From Elymus sibiricus (lineage: Eukaryota > Streptophyta > Magnoliopsida > Poales > Poaceae): a stretch of DNA of 64,000 nucleotides. The notes beneath the pieces were generated by a model, which saw nothing but the letters and a program-made list of their open reading frames with translations, ran no database searches and was not told the DNA's origin. Position numbers and translations under genes: made by a program. Where the stretch lies: NCBI GenBank assembly GCA_039707655.1, contig CM077675.1:418003162-418067161 (forward strand), written 5' to 3'. Below are positions 42,845 to 54,714 of the stretch, piece after piece (position 1 is the first letter of the stretch; each line of letters starts with the position of its first letter).

Positions 42845-45800
42845 ATGGATGTGTCTAGTATAGGGAGTTTGAGTTGTAGAATGCCTATTCTTGATGGAGA
42901 ATACTATAGTCAATGGAAAACTTTGATGCTTGAGCTGTTTAATGAATTTCAATTGAGCAAATATGTTAAGAGCCCTATGTACCTCCCATTGATCCTTTAC
43001 ATCCCACACACGAAGAGGAAATTGATATGCTATGTAATCTTGGAACTGTTAATCTCATTGTTAGAGCATTGCCTAGAAATGTGCTTAATCAAATGAAGAA
43101 TTTTGAATGTGCTTATACTCTGTGGAATGACTTGGAGAAACGATATCCAAGTTATTCATTGAGTAATCTTGATGAAATTCTTCATAAAACTATTGCCTTT
43201 CACAAAATGACACCTAGTGATCCCAAGTTTGATGATTGTCTATTTGAGCTTAGAGACCTCATGCGTGCTAAAGGAGATGTCATAACCATTAGCAACATCA
43301 TTGTAGAAGCCATTCGAATTCACAAGTTTGAACATTGTCATGATCACAACCCTAACGAATCTCTTGTTCTTTGTGACGAGGATTTCCCACTTGATGATGA
43401 CAATGTGGAACATGGCTACTATGATGAGGATGAGCTGTTCGACATCGAATATGAGAAGATCATGAAGAATCTAAGTCTCATGGCAAACTTCAAGGATTAC
43501 ATGTCCGGAGGAAAAGAGTGGATTCTCGATAGCGGATGTACTGATCATATGACCGGAGATAGGGAAATGTTTGAAGAGATCACACCAAACCATGGACCGC
43601 AAAGGTACGTAACATTTGGAGACAACTCCAAGGGTAAGGTACTTGGTCTTGGTAAGGTGGCCATATCCCATGATAGCTCCATTCAAAATGTCATGCTTGT
43701 TGAATCTCTTGGCTACAATCTTCTTTCCGTATCTAGACTTGCCGACTTTGGTTTTAATGTGCTATTCACGAAAATAGATTGCCAAGTGTTTCGTCAAGAT
43801 AATCATAAAATGGTCTTTACCGGTTTCCGTAGAGGTGATCTATACATTGTCGATTTCACTAAGAGATCCAAACCTCGTACTTGTCTTATTGCAAAATCTT
43901 CTAAAGGTTGGCTTTGGCATAGAAGACTAGGACATGTTGGCATGCGTAATTTAGACAAGATTATCAAAGGTGATCATATACTTGGTGTTAAAGATGTTAT
44001 CTTTGACAAAGATAGACTTTGTAGTGCTTGTCAAGCTGGAAAGCAAGTAGGTGGAAGTCATCCCGTTAAGAATATCATGACTACTAGGAGACCACTCGAG
44101 TTACTTCACATGGATCCTTTTGGTCCCAATGCTTACAAGAGTCTCGGTGGAAATTCCTATGGTCTAGTTATAGTTGATGATTTTTCCAGATTTACGTGGG
44201 TATTCTTCCTTGATGATAAGTCGCAGGTACAAAAGATCTTCAAGAACTTCGCTCGCAAAGCGCAAAATCAGTTTGAAGTGAAGATCAAGAAAGTTCGGAG
44301 CGATAATGGATCGGAGTTCAAGAACACCCATGTGGATACCTTGCTTGACGAAGAGGGTGTCTCACATGAGTTCTCGGCTACGTACACACCTCAACAAAAT
44401 GGAGTTGTTGAGAGGAAGAACCGAACTCTCATTGAGATGGCAAGAACGATGCTTGACGAATATAAGACGCCAAGACACTTTTGGGCAGAAGCCGTGGAAA
44501 CAACATGTCATGCCACAAACCGACTTTACTTGCACAAGCTTCTCGGTAAAATGGCATACGAGCTACTCACCGGTAACAAACCCCAAGTTGGATACTTTCA
44601 GGTATTCGGCTCAAAGTGCTACATTCTTGATAAGCATCGTCGTACTAAATTTGCTCCTAAATCTCATGAAGGATTCCTACTTGGTTACGGATCGAACTCT
44701 CACACTTACCGTGTCTACAACAACTTCACTCGAAAAGTTGAAGAGACGGTAGATGTGAAGTTTGATGAATCTAATGGTTCGCAAGTCGAACAATTGCCAA
44801 ATGATGTAGGTGATAAGGACCCTTCGGAAGCTATCCAAGACTTGTCCATCGGCAAGATTCGTCCCATGGAGGTGAAGGAAAGTATTTCATCAACTCAAGT
44901 GGAAGCCCCTACTTCACGTCAAGGTGAACCTCAACACGACATGGAGGCATCCACAAGTGGTACACGACAAGATAATGAAGAGGAGGAAGTACATCATGAA
45001 GATCCACCACAACCTCCTTCACCACCACCTCAAGGGAACGATACCTTCAACAACAACGAAGACGAAGGAGATGATGATGAAGAAGAAGCTCCACCATCCA
45101 ACAAGCCAAAGCTACCCCGAGTTCGAGCACAAGTGACCAAGAACCATCCTCTAAACCAAATCTTTGGTTATATACAAACAGGGAGAATCACTCGCTCTAA
45201 AACTCGCCTAGCTAACTTTTGTGAGCATTATTCTTTCATCTCTAGCATTGAACCCTTGAAGGTAGAACAAGCTCTTGAAGACCCGGATTGGGTGAACGCA
45301 ATGCATGAAAAGCTTCACAACTTCGAGAGGAACGAAGTGTGGACACTCGTGGAGAAACCCAAGGATGAGCACAACATCATCGGAACCAAATGGGTGTTTC
45401 GGAACAAGCAAGACGAAGACGGTCAAGTCATACGCAACAAGGCACGTCTCGTAGCCCAAGGATATACGCAAGTCGAAGGTATGGACTACGGTGAGACCTA
45501 CGCCCCCGTTGCTAGACTTGAAGCTATTCGCATTCTTCTTGCTTATGCTAATCACCATGATATCACGCTTTATCAAATGGACATTAAAAGTGCCTTTTTA
45601 AATGGTGAGATTGAAGAAGAAGTCTATGTTAAGCAACCACCTGGTTTTGTGAATCCTAAGAAACCTAATCATGTTTACAAGCTTCGTAAAGCCCTTTATG
45701 GTCTTAAGCAAGCCCCTCGTGCTTGGTACAAATGCTTAACGAAGTTTCTTATTGAAAAGGGTTTTGAAATTGGTAAAATTGACGCAACCTTGTTCACTAA

Positions 45801-46448
45801 GAGACTTAATGGTGAATTATTTGTGTACCAAATCTATGTGGATGATATTATCTTTGGATCTACTAACCCACAATTTAGTGAAAGATTTGGAAGGTTGATG
45901 TCCGAGAAGTATGAGATGTCCATGATGTGTGAGCTGAAATTCTTTCTTGGTTTGCAAATCAAGCAAACGAGAGAAGGAACTTTCATCTCTCAAACCAAGT
46001 ATACCAAGGACTTGATCAAGAAGTTCAACATGCAAGAGTGTAAAGGTATGAAAACTCCTATGCCTACTAGTGGACATGTTGATCTACCAAGGAGGACCAA
46101 CCGGTTGATCAAAAGGTATACCGATCAATGATTGGTTCATTGCTATATCTATGTGCCTCCCAACCCGATATCATGCTTAGTGTGTGCATGTGCGCTCGAT
46201 ATCAAGCCGCTCATAAAGAGTGTCATCTTAAGGCCGTGAAAATAATTGTGAGACACTTGATACATACACCAAACTTTGGCATTTGGTATCCCAAGGGATC
46301 TTCTTTTAACCTTGTTGGCTATTCCGACTCGGACTATGTCGGAGGTAAGGTTGATAGAAAATCCACCTCGGGTACATGTCAATTTCTTGGTAGATCTCTT
46401 GTGTCTTGGTCATCCAAGAAACAAAACTCAGGAAAATTTCTCTTTTAA
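42845..46448 (+). pseudogene. Copia-B gag-pol: gag, protease, integrase, reverse transcriptase, truncated RNase H
   Basis: Gag starts at ATG 42845 (MDVSSIGSLSCRMPILDGEY) and shifts frame near 42985; the main frame then runs to TGA at 46131. Numbered from 43027: protease [11 protein letters not shown] at about 164, pre-integrase LWHRRLGH at 295, integrase Asp (VDDFSRF, 383), Asp (RSDNGSEF, 425) and Glu (GVVERKNR, 461; DD35E), reverse transcriptase [11 protein letters not shown] (804), [10 protein letters not shown] (851) and the catalytic YVDDIIFG (936). A second shift near 46095 leads to RNase H (YSDSDYVGG, SWSSKKQN), which stops at 46448 before the usual AEAEY catalytic segment. Gag has no CCHC zinc knuckle. 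Order is that of Ty1/copia. Confidence 0.93.
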
Positions 46449-47719
46449 CACTTTGTTAAAAGTTTTCTGAATTCATTTGCAAGTTTCCAAACTTTGCCAA
46501 GTTTCTGTTTTAGACTCGGAGCCACCGATACATATAACTCGGTTCTACCGAATTAGCAGATGAGCTGCAAAACAACATCTCAGTACCACCGGAATGTTTG
46601 TATCGGAGCCACCGATTTGATTTCTTCTCTAATTTGTGTTCATAATTGCAAATCTGTGTTTCTTTTGTGATCCTACAAGTGATGATTTTGTTACTTCGAT
46701 GATCCCTTCTTATTATTAAAAAAAACTTAGGGGGAGAAATACTTTATTCAAGGATCCCTAACTCAAAGGAGGAGAAGTCTTACAAGATCTCAGATCAGCC
46801 AAAGGGAGAGAAATTATTTTCCATAATTCCCTCAGTTTTCATTTCTATGAGCCCTACATTCAATGACCCTTGTTCTCAAGGATCCCTTCTTAGTCAATGA
46901 TCCCTGTATCTATCCCTGTGTATGACCTTTTTGGAAATTATTGCCAAAGGGGGAGAATACCAAAGCTTCAAAGCTAAAAGGGGGAGATACATGCTTATGC
47001 AAAGGGGGAGATATAATCAAGGGGGAGAGGAGAATATCAAAGCTTATACTTATATAGACAAGGTGAGAATACCAAAGTAGGGGGAGAAAAGTATGTTTGG
47101 AAGAAAAGATGTTATTTCATTTGACTACTCATGTTAGACTTTTCTCACCCTATCCAATCCCAATATCTACATGCTAAGATTCAGGGGGAGTGGATGATCT
47201 ACTATTTTCATATCTAAGGGGAGAAAGCTCTAAATAATATTGGAGACATATCAATCTTAAGGATTTACTATCTTCTATATGTTCTCCATATCTTGGTACT
47301 ATTGAGCTCTATTGCCTTTTGACTAGTAGAATACTCTTGTGTTTCCTAACACTGTTTTCTCAAGTGTGTTTCTACTACAAGAATGCTCAAGAACTCAAGG
47401 TAAGTATATGCATCATATCCTTGATCAAGATGATCTCTTGCTTCTTGCACATATTGTTTGCAAGGGTGAAGTCTTGAACAAGGATACATCTCATTCATAT
47501 ATATTTGATGCATATAGCCAAGATACACATGACTCATTCTATCCCTTCTGCTATGTGTGTATCCATGCATTCCAAGGCAACTATCCTTTAAAGGAATTGC
47601 ACACATTTAGGGGGAGCAAGTCTTAGTCATGTGTCTCTCAAAGTCTTCATTATATCCATGCATATCTTTATTTGAAGCTTTGATTGTATGTTGTCATCAA
47701 TTACCAAAAAGGGGGAGAT
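46449..47719 (+). other. Copia-B 3' non-coding region with repeated polypurine tracts
   Basis: Contains four U3-like palindromes at 46514-46618 (for example TCGGAGCCACCGAT), then about eleven tracts of the form AGGGGGAGA between 46729 and 47719, the last being the primer AAAAAGGGGGAGAT next to the 3' LTR. Multiple purine tracts in this position are described for Sireviruses. No ORF is convincing. Confidence 0.75.
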
Positions 47720-49261
47720 TGAAAGCACAACATGCTCCCTTGGTGGTTTTGATAATTCATGACAACATACATTGTCTCTTGGACTAATACTTTTACCTAG
47801 TGTATTTCAGATAAAGTCCACAGAGAGGGTTGGCAAAAGGATTGTGGAGATTGTGGAAATACCCCAAGATGCAAGGAAATGGATTGACAAAGCTTCAAGC
47901 AAGAGGACTCTACATTTTACTTTGTGAGAAATCACTTTGAGTCCATAGGAAAGCCAATACTATTAAAAGGGGGTAAGGTACTGTTGGTGAACAAAATGCT
48001 CATACGTGCACAAGTGATAGTCACCAAAAAACACCCACAAGCTCTTCCACAAAAGTCTGTCCAAAGTCAAATGTCCAAAATCGGTGCAACCAACACTTTC
48101 CACTCGGTGCCACCGATTCCCATACTCAGACAGACCTAAGCCAAACCCTAGGCTTTCGGTGCAACCGATTCTGCTTCGGTGCCACCGAGTTTGGGTTGCC
48201 AACTTTCTGTTACGCAGTTTCACAAAATCGGTACCACCGAGTTTGTTGAATCGGCATCACCGAGATTGGGCAATCTGACCGTTAGTCACCTTATCGGTGC
48301 AACCGAGTTTTATGTATTGGTACCACCAAGATTCAAAAGTTACTGCCTTTTGGTCACTTCGGTACCACCGATATTAACACATCGGTGTCACTGAGTTGGT
48401 CATTTTAGGTGTAACGGTTGGATTTTTGGGGATGCCTATATATACCCCTTCACCACCACCCACTCGAAAGGGAAGCACTCAAAACTATTCCATACTTGCC
48501 CCATCATATTTTCTGAGAGAGAGCCACCTACTCATGTGTTGAGATCAAGCCATTCCATTCCAACCATATGAATCTTGATCTCTAGCCTCCCCAAGTTGCT
48601 TTCCACCAATCCCATCTCTTCTACCAAGCCAAATTTGTGAGAGAGTGATTGTGTGTTGAGGAGTCTATCATCTTGAAGCACAAGAGCAAGGAGTTCATCG
48701 TCATTACCGAGCCTATTACCTTTCGGAGGGTGGTGCCTCCTAGATTGGTTAGGTGTCGCTTGGGAGCCTCCTACTTCGTGTTGTGGAGTTGAACCAAGAA
48801 GTTTGTAAGGGCAAGGAGATCGCCTACTTCGTGAAGATCTACCCATAGTGAGGCTAGTCCTTCGTGGACGGAAGCCGTTATGGAATAGTCAAGGTTGCTA
48901 CTTCGTGGACCCTTATGGGTGGAGCCCTCCGTGGACTCTCGTGACCGTTACCCTCCGTGGGTTGAAGACTCCATAAACGTGGATGTACGATAGCACCACC
49001 TATCGGAACCACGGGAAAAATCTTTGCGTCTCCAATTGCGTTTGATCTTCCTATGTCAACTCTTTACTTCATGTGCAATGTCTTTACTTTCCGCTGCCAT
49101 ATTTGTTGACATGCATGTGTAGGGTGTGCTAGACTTGCTATCTTGCTATAATTGCTAAAATCTGCCAACCAATTAACTTGGGAAAAGGTTAGGTTTTAAA
49201 TTCCTGCTAGTAGTCTATTCACCCCCCCCCCGCCTCTAGACACTCTTCTAGTGATCCCTCA
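47720..49261 (+). repeat. 3' LTR of Copia-B
   Basis: 1542 bp, same ends as the 5' LTR. Palindrome array at 48102-48400 with some copies decayed (TCACTGAG, CCACCAAG), and CTATATATAC at 48436-48445. Confidence 0.92.
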
Positions 49262-49945
49262 TCTATTCCTACATGAATAGATCTTGTCTACATCATGTCA
49301 TCGTTCTTGTTGCAATACTCCGTTTCTCCATAAACTTAATACACTAGATGCATGCTGGATAGCGGTCGATGTGTGGAGTAATAGTAGTAGATGCAGAATC
49401 GTTTCGGTCTACTAATCTTGGACGTGATGCCTATATATTGATCATTGCCTTGGATATCGTCATGATTATTTGATCTTTTATCAATTGCCCAACAGTAATT
49501 TGTTTACCCACCGTGTGCTATTTTCTTGAGAGAATCCACTAGTGAAATCTACGTCCCCCGGGTCTATTCTTTTAACATATTGCTTTCCAATCTATCTTTT
49601 TCTGCATTTGTTTTCAGATATATTATTCCAAAAACCCAAAAATACCTTGCTGCACTTTTTATTTGTATCTTTTATTTTGTGTTCTTGTGCGATCTATTTA
49701 TCCAATCTCATACAAACCAATCTATCTTTTTACCGTGGAGAGATTGACAACATCTCTTACGCGTCGGGTTGCAAGTATTTGTTCTTTGTGTGCAGGTACC
49801 GTTTACATAGTGTTGCTTGGTTCTCCTACTTGTTCGATAACCTTGGTTTCATAACTAAGGGAAATACTTACCGTAGCTGTGCTGCATCATCTCTTCTTCT
49901 TTGGGGAAATACCGACGCAGTCTCAAGCCACGGCAAAGGAATTTC

Positions 49946-49963
49946 TGGCGCCGTTGCCGGGGA
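49946..49963 (+). other. Gypsy-B primer-binding site (tRNA-Asp type)
   Basis: TGGCGCCGTTGCCGGGGA, ten bases after the end of the 5' LTR. It is complementary to the 3' end expected of a plant tRNA-Asp, the usual Athila primer. Confidence 0.8.
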
Positions 49964-50152
49964 GACATCATCAACATCTATCAGGTTCCTAATCACAAAT
50001 CTCATCTCCTTGCAATTTACATTATTTGCCATTTGCCTCTCGTTTTCCTCTCCCCCACTTCACAAAAATTTGCCTTTTTATTCGCCCTCTTTTTCGTTTG
50101 CCTTTTTTCGTCAGATCTCTTGTTTGCTTGCAATCTTGTTTGCGTAGTCACG

Positions 50153-52236
50153 ATGATTCAAGAAAATACCAAATTGTGTGATTTTTTCAATACCAATAAT
50201 AATGATTTTATTAGTACTCTGATTGCTCCTCCCGCCACTAGTGCGGAGTCTTGTGATATTAATGCCGCTTTGTTGAATCTTGTCATGAAAGATCAATTTT
50301 CCGGTACTCCTAATGAGGATGCCGCGTCCCATCTAAACACATTCGTAGATTTGTGTGACATGCAAAAGAAAAAAGATGTGGACAGTGATATATTGAATTT
50401 GAAATTATTCCCTTTCTCCTTGCGGGATCGTGCAAAAATTTGGTTTTCTTCTTTGACTCGCAATAGTATCGATTCTTGGGATAAGTGCAATGCTGATTTT
50501 ATTACTAAGTATTTTCCGCCCGTGAAAATTATTTCCCTTAGAAATCAAATCATGAATTTTAAGCAACTTGAGTATGAACATGTTGCACAATCTTGGGAAA
50601 TAATGAAATTGATGCTAAGAAATTGTCCTACTCATGGTTTAAATCTTTGGATGATCATACAAATTTTAATGCGGGATTGAATTTTTTCTCTAGAAATCTT
50701 TTAGATTCCGCCGCGGGTGGTACTTTTATGGAAATTACTTTGGGTGAAGCTACTAAATTGCTAGATAATATCACAGCAAATTATTCACAATGGCATATTG
50801 AAAGAGCACCTACTAGTAAAAAAGTTAATTTGGTTGAAGAAATTAGTACTTTGAGTAAAAAAGTTGATGCTCTTATGAAATTGGTTGCTAGTAAGAATGC
50901 TCCTATTGATCTTAATGATGTGCCTTTGTCTACTTTTATTGAGCAAAATAGTGATTCCGTAGATGTGAATTTCATCTCACGAAACAATTTTAATAACAAT
51001 GCTTATAGAGGTAATTTTAATCCTAGGCCTTTTCCTGGAAATTCCTCTAATAATTATGGTAATTCATATGGTACTTCTTCTTACAATAATAATAGGAACC
51101 CCACTGATCTTGAGAGTAATATTAAATAATTTATCAATGCTCAAAAAGTTTTCAATACTACGATAGAAGAAAAGTTGAATAAGATTGATGATATGTCTAG
51201 AAGCATTGATAGAATTTCCCATGATGTAGAAAATTTCAAGTTGAAAGCTTTTTCACCTAAGATTGACGAATCAATTAAAGCTTTATATGTTTCTATGGAT
51301 GAAAGTAATAAAAGAACTGTTATGCTTAGAGCTAAAAGAGAATTTTTAGAAAAAGTGCTTTCTAGTGATTGCTTTCATAAAAATGATGAAGATCTTAAAG
51401 TGATTGGTGTTTATTCTATTTATTCCTTGTTTAGTAATATTAAAATTGATGATAAAGGGACTGAAGAAGAACCAACTTTAGTTAGAAGGTGTCCCAATGA
51501 TTTGGAGGGTGAAAATCTTGATGAAAAAATTGATGAAAGTCGGTTTGGAGAGGTCAAAACTATAACTAGTGATGTGCCCACTATTTTGGATTGCAAAGAC
51601 TTTAATTATGATAGTTTCTCTTTGATTGAATGTATTTCTTTGTTACAATCCATGATAAATTCACCCCATGCTTATAAACAAAATAAAGCTTTTACTAAAC
51701 ATATTGCTGATGCCATGATGAAATCTTTTGAAGAAAAGTTGGAGTTAAAGATTTCAATTCCTAGAAAATTACATGATGAGTGGGAACCTACCATTAAAGT
51801 CAAGATTAAAAATTATGAGTGCTTTGCTTTATGTGATTTGGGTGCTAGTGTTTCCACAATTCCGAAATCTCTATGTGATGTGCTTGGTCTTACCAATATT
51901 GAAGAATGGTCTCTTAATTTGCACTTGGAGGATTCTACTATTAAAAAGCCGCCTTTGGGAAGAATTAATGATGTTCTTATTCTTGCAAATAGGAACCATG
52001 TGCCCATTTATTTTATTGTTCTTGATATTGATTGCAATCCGTCTTGTCCCATTATACTTGGTAGACCGTTTTTACGCACTATAGGTGCCGTGATTGATAT
52101 GAAAGAAGGCAATATTAAATTTCAATTTACACTAAGAAAGGGGATGGAACACTTCCCTAGAACAAGAATTAAGCCACCATATGAATCAATCATGAGAGCA
52201 TTCTATGGAGCAAAAACTAAAGATGACAACAATTGA
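50153..52236 (+). pseudogene. Gypsy-B gag-protease, one frameshift and one stop
   Basis: Gag starts at ATG 50153 (MIQENTKLCDFFNT) with a retrotransposon capsid domain (LKLFPFSLRDRAKIWFSSL, WDKCNADFITKYFP). Frame changes near 50660 (after LWMIIQ), continues through an Asn-rich linker, and meets TAA at 51127-51129, then stays open to TGA at 52236. The aspartic protease is at 51820-52090: YECFALCDLGASVSTIPKSL, with DLGA instead of the commoner D(S/T)GA, and PIILGRPFLRT. The frame ends where reverse transcriptase would begin in complete relatives. Confidence 0.85.
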
Positions 52237-54714
52237 CTCTATGCATTATGCCTAGTTAGGGGCATAAAACGGTAGCGCTTGTTGGGAGGCAACCCAATGA
52301 ATAAAATTTATTTTCGCCTTTCTTTCTGTTCTTGAGTGTTGACACAACTATGTTACTGTTATGAGTGTGTTCTTATGTTTTAATTAGTGTTTGTGCCAAT
52401 TAAAGCCTTTGGGATCATGTTGGGTGATAGTTGATATGATCTTGTTGAAAAACAGAAGCTTTTGCGTCCAGTAGAAGAATATTCAAAAATCACAGATGTG
52501 ACGAAAAATTGTTAATTTTTTACACAAGATTTATATACAAATTGCCGACGTTGTCCTAATTGTTTAGAATTTTTTGAGTTACATAAGTATGGTTAGAGTA
52601 CAGATTACTACAGACTGTTCTGTTTTTGACAGATTCTGTTTTCGTTGCATTGTGTGCTTATTTTGATGAATCTATGGTTTTTATTGGAGGATATAAGCCA
52701 TGGTAAAGTTAGAATACAGTAGATATAATGCAATAATAAAATATGAATGGGTTTGCAACAGTACTTAGAGTGGTGATTTGCTTTATTATACTAACGGATC
52801 TCACGAAGGTTTTGTTGAGTTTTGTGTGATTGAAGTTTTCAAGTTTTGGGTGAGATCACGATGGATGAAGGAATAAGGAGTGAAAATAGCCTAAGATTGG
52901 GGATGCTATGGAACCCCAAGATAATATCCAAGGAGAAACAAGCAACTAAGCTTGGGGATGCCCCGAGTGGCATCCCCTCTTTCTTCTAACGACCATCAGT
53001 ATTTTACTTGGAGCTATATTTATATTAGTCACATATCATGAGTTTTGCTTGGAGCGTCTTGTATTATATGAGTCTTTGCTTGATTTGCTTTTTAGTTTGT
53101 CACAAGTATCCTTGCTGGACACACCTATTTGAGAGAGCCAAAATTATGCTATGATTGCTCTATATGCTTCACTTAAATTTTTTGAGCTATGGAATTGCTC
53201 TAGTGCTTCAGTTATATTTTTTTGAGCACGGTGTGCTTTAAATTTTTTAAGAAATACTCTCATGCTTCACTTAGATTAATTTGAGAGTTAGTAAATTTTG
53301 AAGAAATTCTCTCATGCTTCACTTATATTATTTTGAGAGATGAAATTTTTATGCTCATGTTCTTCACTTAAATTTATTTGAGCTTGTCAAAAGCAATGGC
53401 AATATATGAAACTAGTCCCAAAGTGATAGATATTCAAGAGGGATATAATCAAAACTTTCAAGAAGATCATTGGATAAATTAAACTTGATTCCTTGTAATA
53501 GTTTTGAGACATGATGATAGTAATATGTGAGTCATGTTGGTGAGTAATTATGCTTTAGTAAGAATATTGGTGTTAAGGTTTGTGATTTCCTATGCAAGCA
53601 CGAAAGTCAATAGTTATGCAATAAAATTACATCCTACTTGTGGTGCATTATTCGGTGTTAGTTATGCTTAATGCCCGTTTATGTGAATTTTCGTTTCTTG
53701 GTTGGTTGCTTCTCAATCTATTTGCTAGCCTCCACTTGTACTAAGTAGAAATACTACTTGTGCATCCAAAATTCTTAAACCCAGTTTTGCCATATGAGTC
53801 CACCATACCTACCTATATGCGGTATTTCTGTGTCGTTCTAAGCAAATTTGTATGTGCCATCTCTAATGTTCAAAATGAATTTCCTTTTTGTGTGCTCGCA
53901 CCGCTCATGAAGCGACAGGGGGTGGCCAATATTTTTCCATGCTAGATGTGTTATTCTCAAGATGAGTGTTTATTCACTTGTCATTGCATGAGAGCACGAC
54001 GGTAATAGGGATGCCCAGTACCGAAATGAAAAATAAACTTACTTTATGTTGTGAAATAATAAATTCCTTGGAAAGTGTTGGTATGGAAGGCAACCGTGGA
54101 TACGGCTAGCCATGGATTGTGAAAGAATGGTGGAAAAAGGAATAAACTTTATTTTATGTTTGGGAACCACCTATGATATATCTAGCATGGAAAGTATTGA
54201 GAACTACTCGGTCGTTTTCGTTGACAGGAAAAGCATACCACCCAAAATATTTTTCTCTCTCAATTTAAGCTCTGAGCTCTGGCACCTCTACAAATCCCTA
54301 CTTCCCTCTGCGAAGGGCCTATCTATTTACTTTATGCAATTTTTATTTTTAATTTGAGTCTCCATCTTCTCTTATAAAGCACGAATTAGGGGGAACTATG
54401 ATCATACTTGTGCATTGGGTGTAGCTAATAATCGAGTGTGTCTCATGAATGGATCAATGATTGAGCATGATGGGCTAGGGATAACTTTCTTTAGTGTTTA
54501 TATTTTGAAAGACATGGTTGCTTGTTGGTATGCTTGAGTATTAAAGTCTTCATGTCAAAACTAGACTATTGCTTTGAACCATCTAAAAGTCCAAATGTCC
54601 ATGCTACAAAAGAAAAGAATATGTGATGAACATGTTAGGCAGCATTCCACATCAAAAATTATGTTTCTATCATTTACCTACTCGAGGACGAGCAGGAATT
54701 AAGCTTGGGGATGA
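52237..54714 (+). other. Non-coding 3' internal region of Gypsy-B
   Basis: Contains a 9-bp hairpin GGGGATGCC / GGCATCCCC (52954-52977, loop CCGAGT), a tandem array at 53155-53395, and motifs shared with Gypsy-A. The last bases AAGCTTGGGGATGA (54701-54714) are the polypurine tract. No gene is visible. Confidence 0.7.
53155..53395 (+). repeat. Degenerate tandem array, about five units of 45-60 bp
   Basis: Units like GCTCTATATGCTTCACTTAA then ATTTTTTTGAGC, whose ends GCTC and GAGC pair; some units have CTCTCATGCTTCACTTA..TTTGAGAG. Each unit could form a small hairpin in RNA. Confidence 0.65.

Larger units (their letters stand above)
41255..49261 (+). mobile_element. Copia-B: Sirevirus-like Ty1/copia element, TSD TCTAT
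   Basis: 8007 bp: 5' LTR 41255-42790, primer site TGGTATCAGAGC 42793-42804, gag-pol 42845-46448, non-coding 3' region with about eleven GGGGGAGA purine tracts, 3' LTR 47720-49261. TCTAT flanks both sides (41250-41254, 49262-49266). The LTRs differ at roughly 30 positions by eye, so this is the youngest insertion in the nest. Confidence 0.93.
40340..49935 (+). repeat. 5' LTR of Gypsy-B, split by Copia-B
   Basis: 40340-41254 plus 49267-49935, 1584 bp without the insertion. Begins TGATACGTCTCCAACG and ends AGCCACGGCA. It contains the U3 hairpin (40611-40678), CTATAAATCC at 40706 and a run of 18 G at 40808-40825 where the other LTR has GGAGGGG. Confidence 0.88.
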
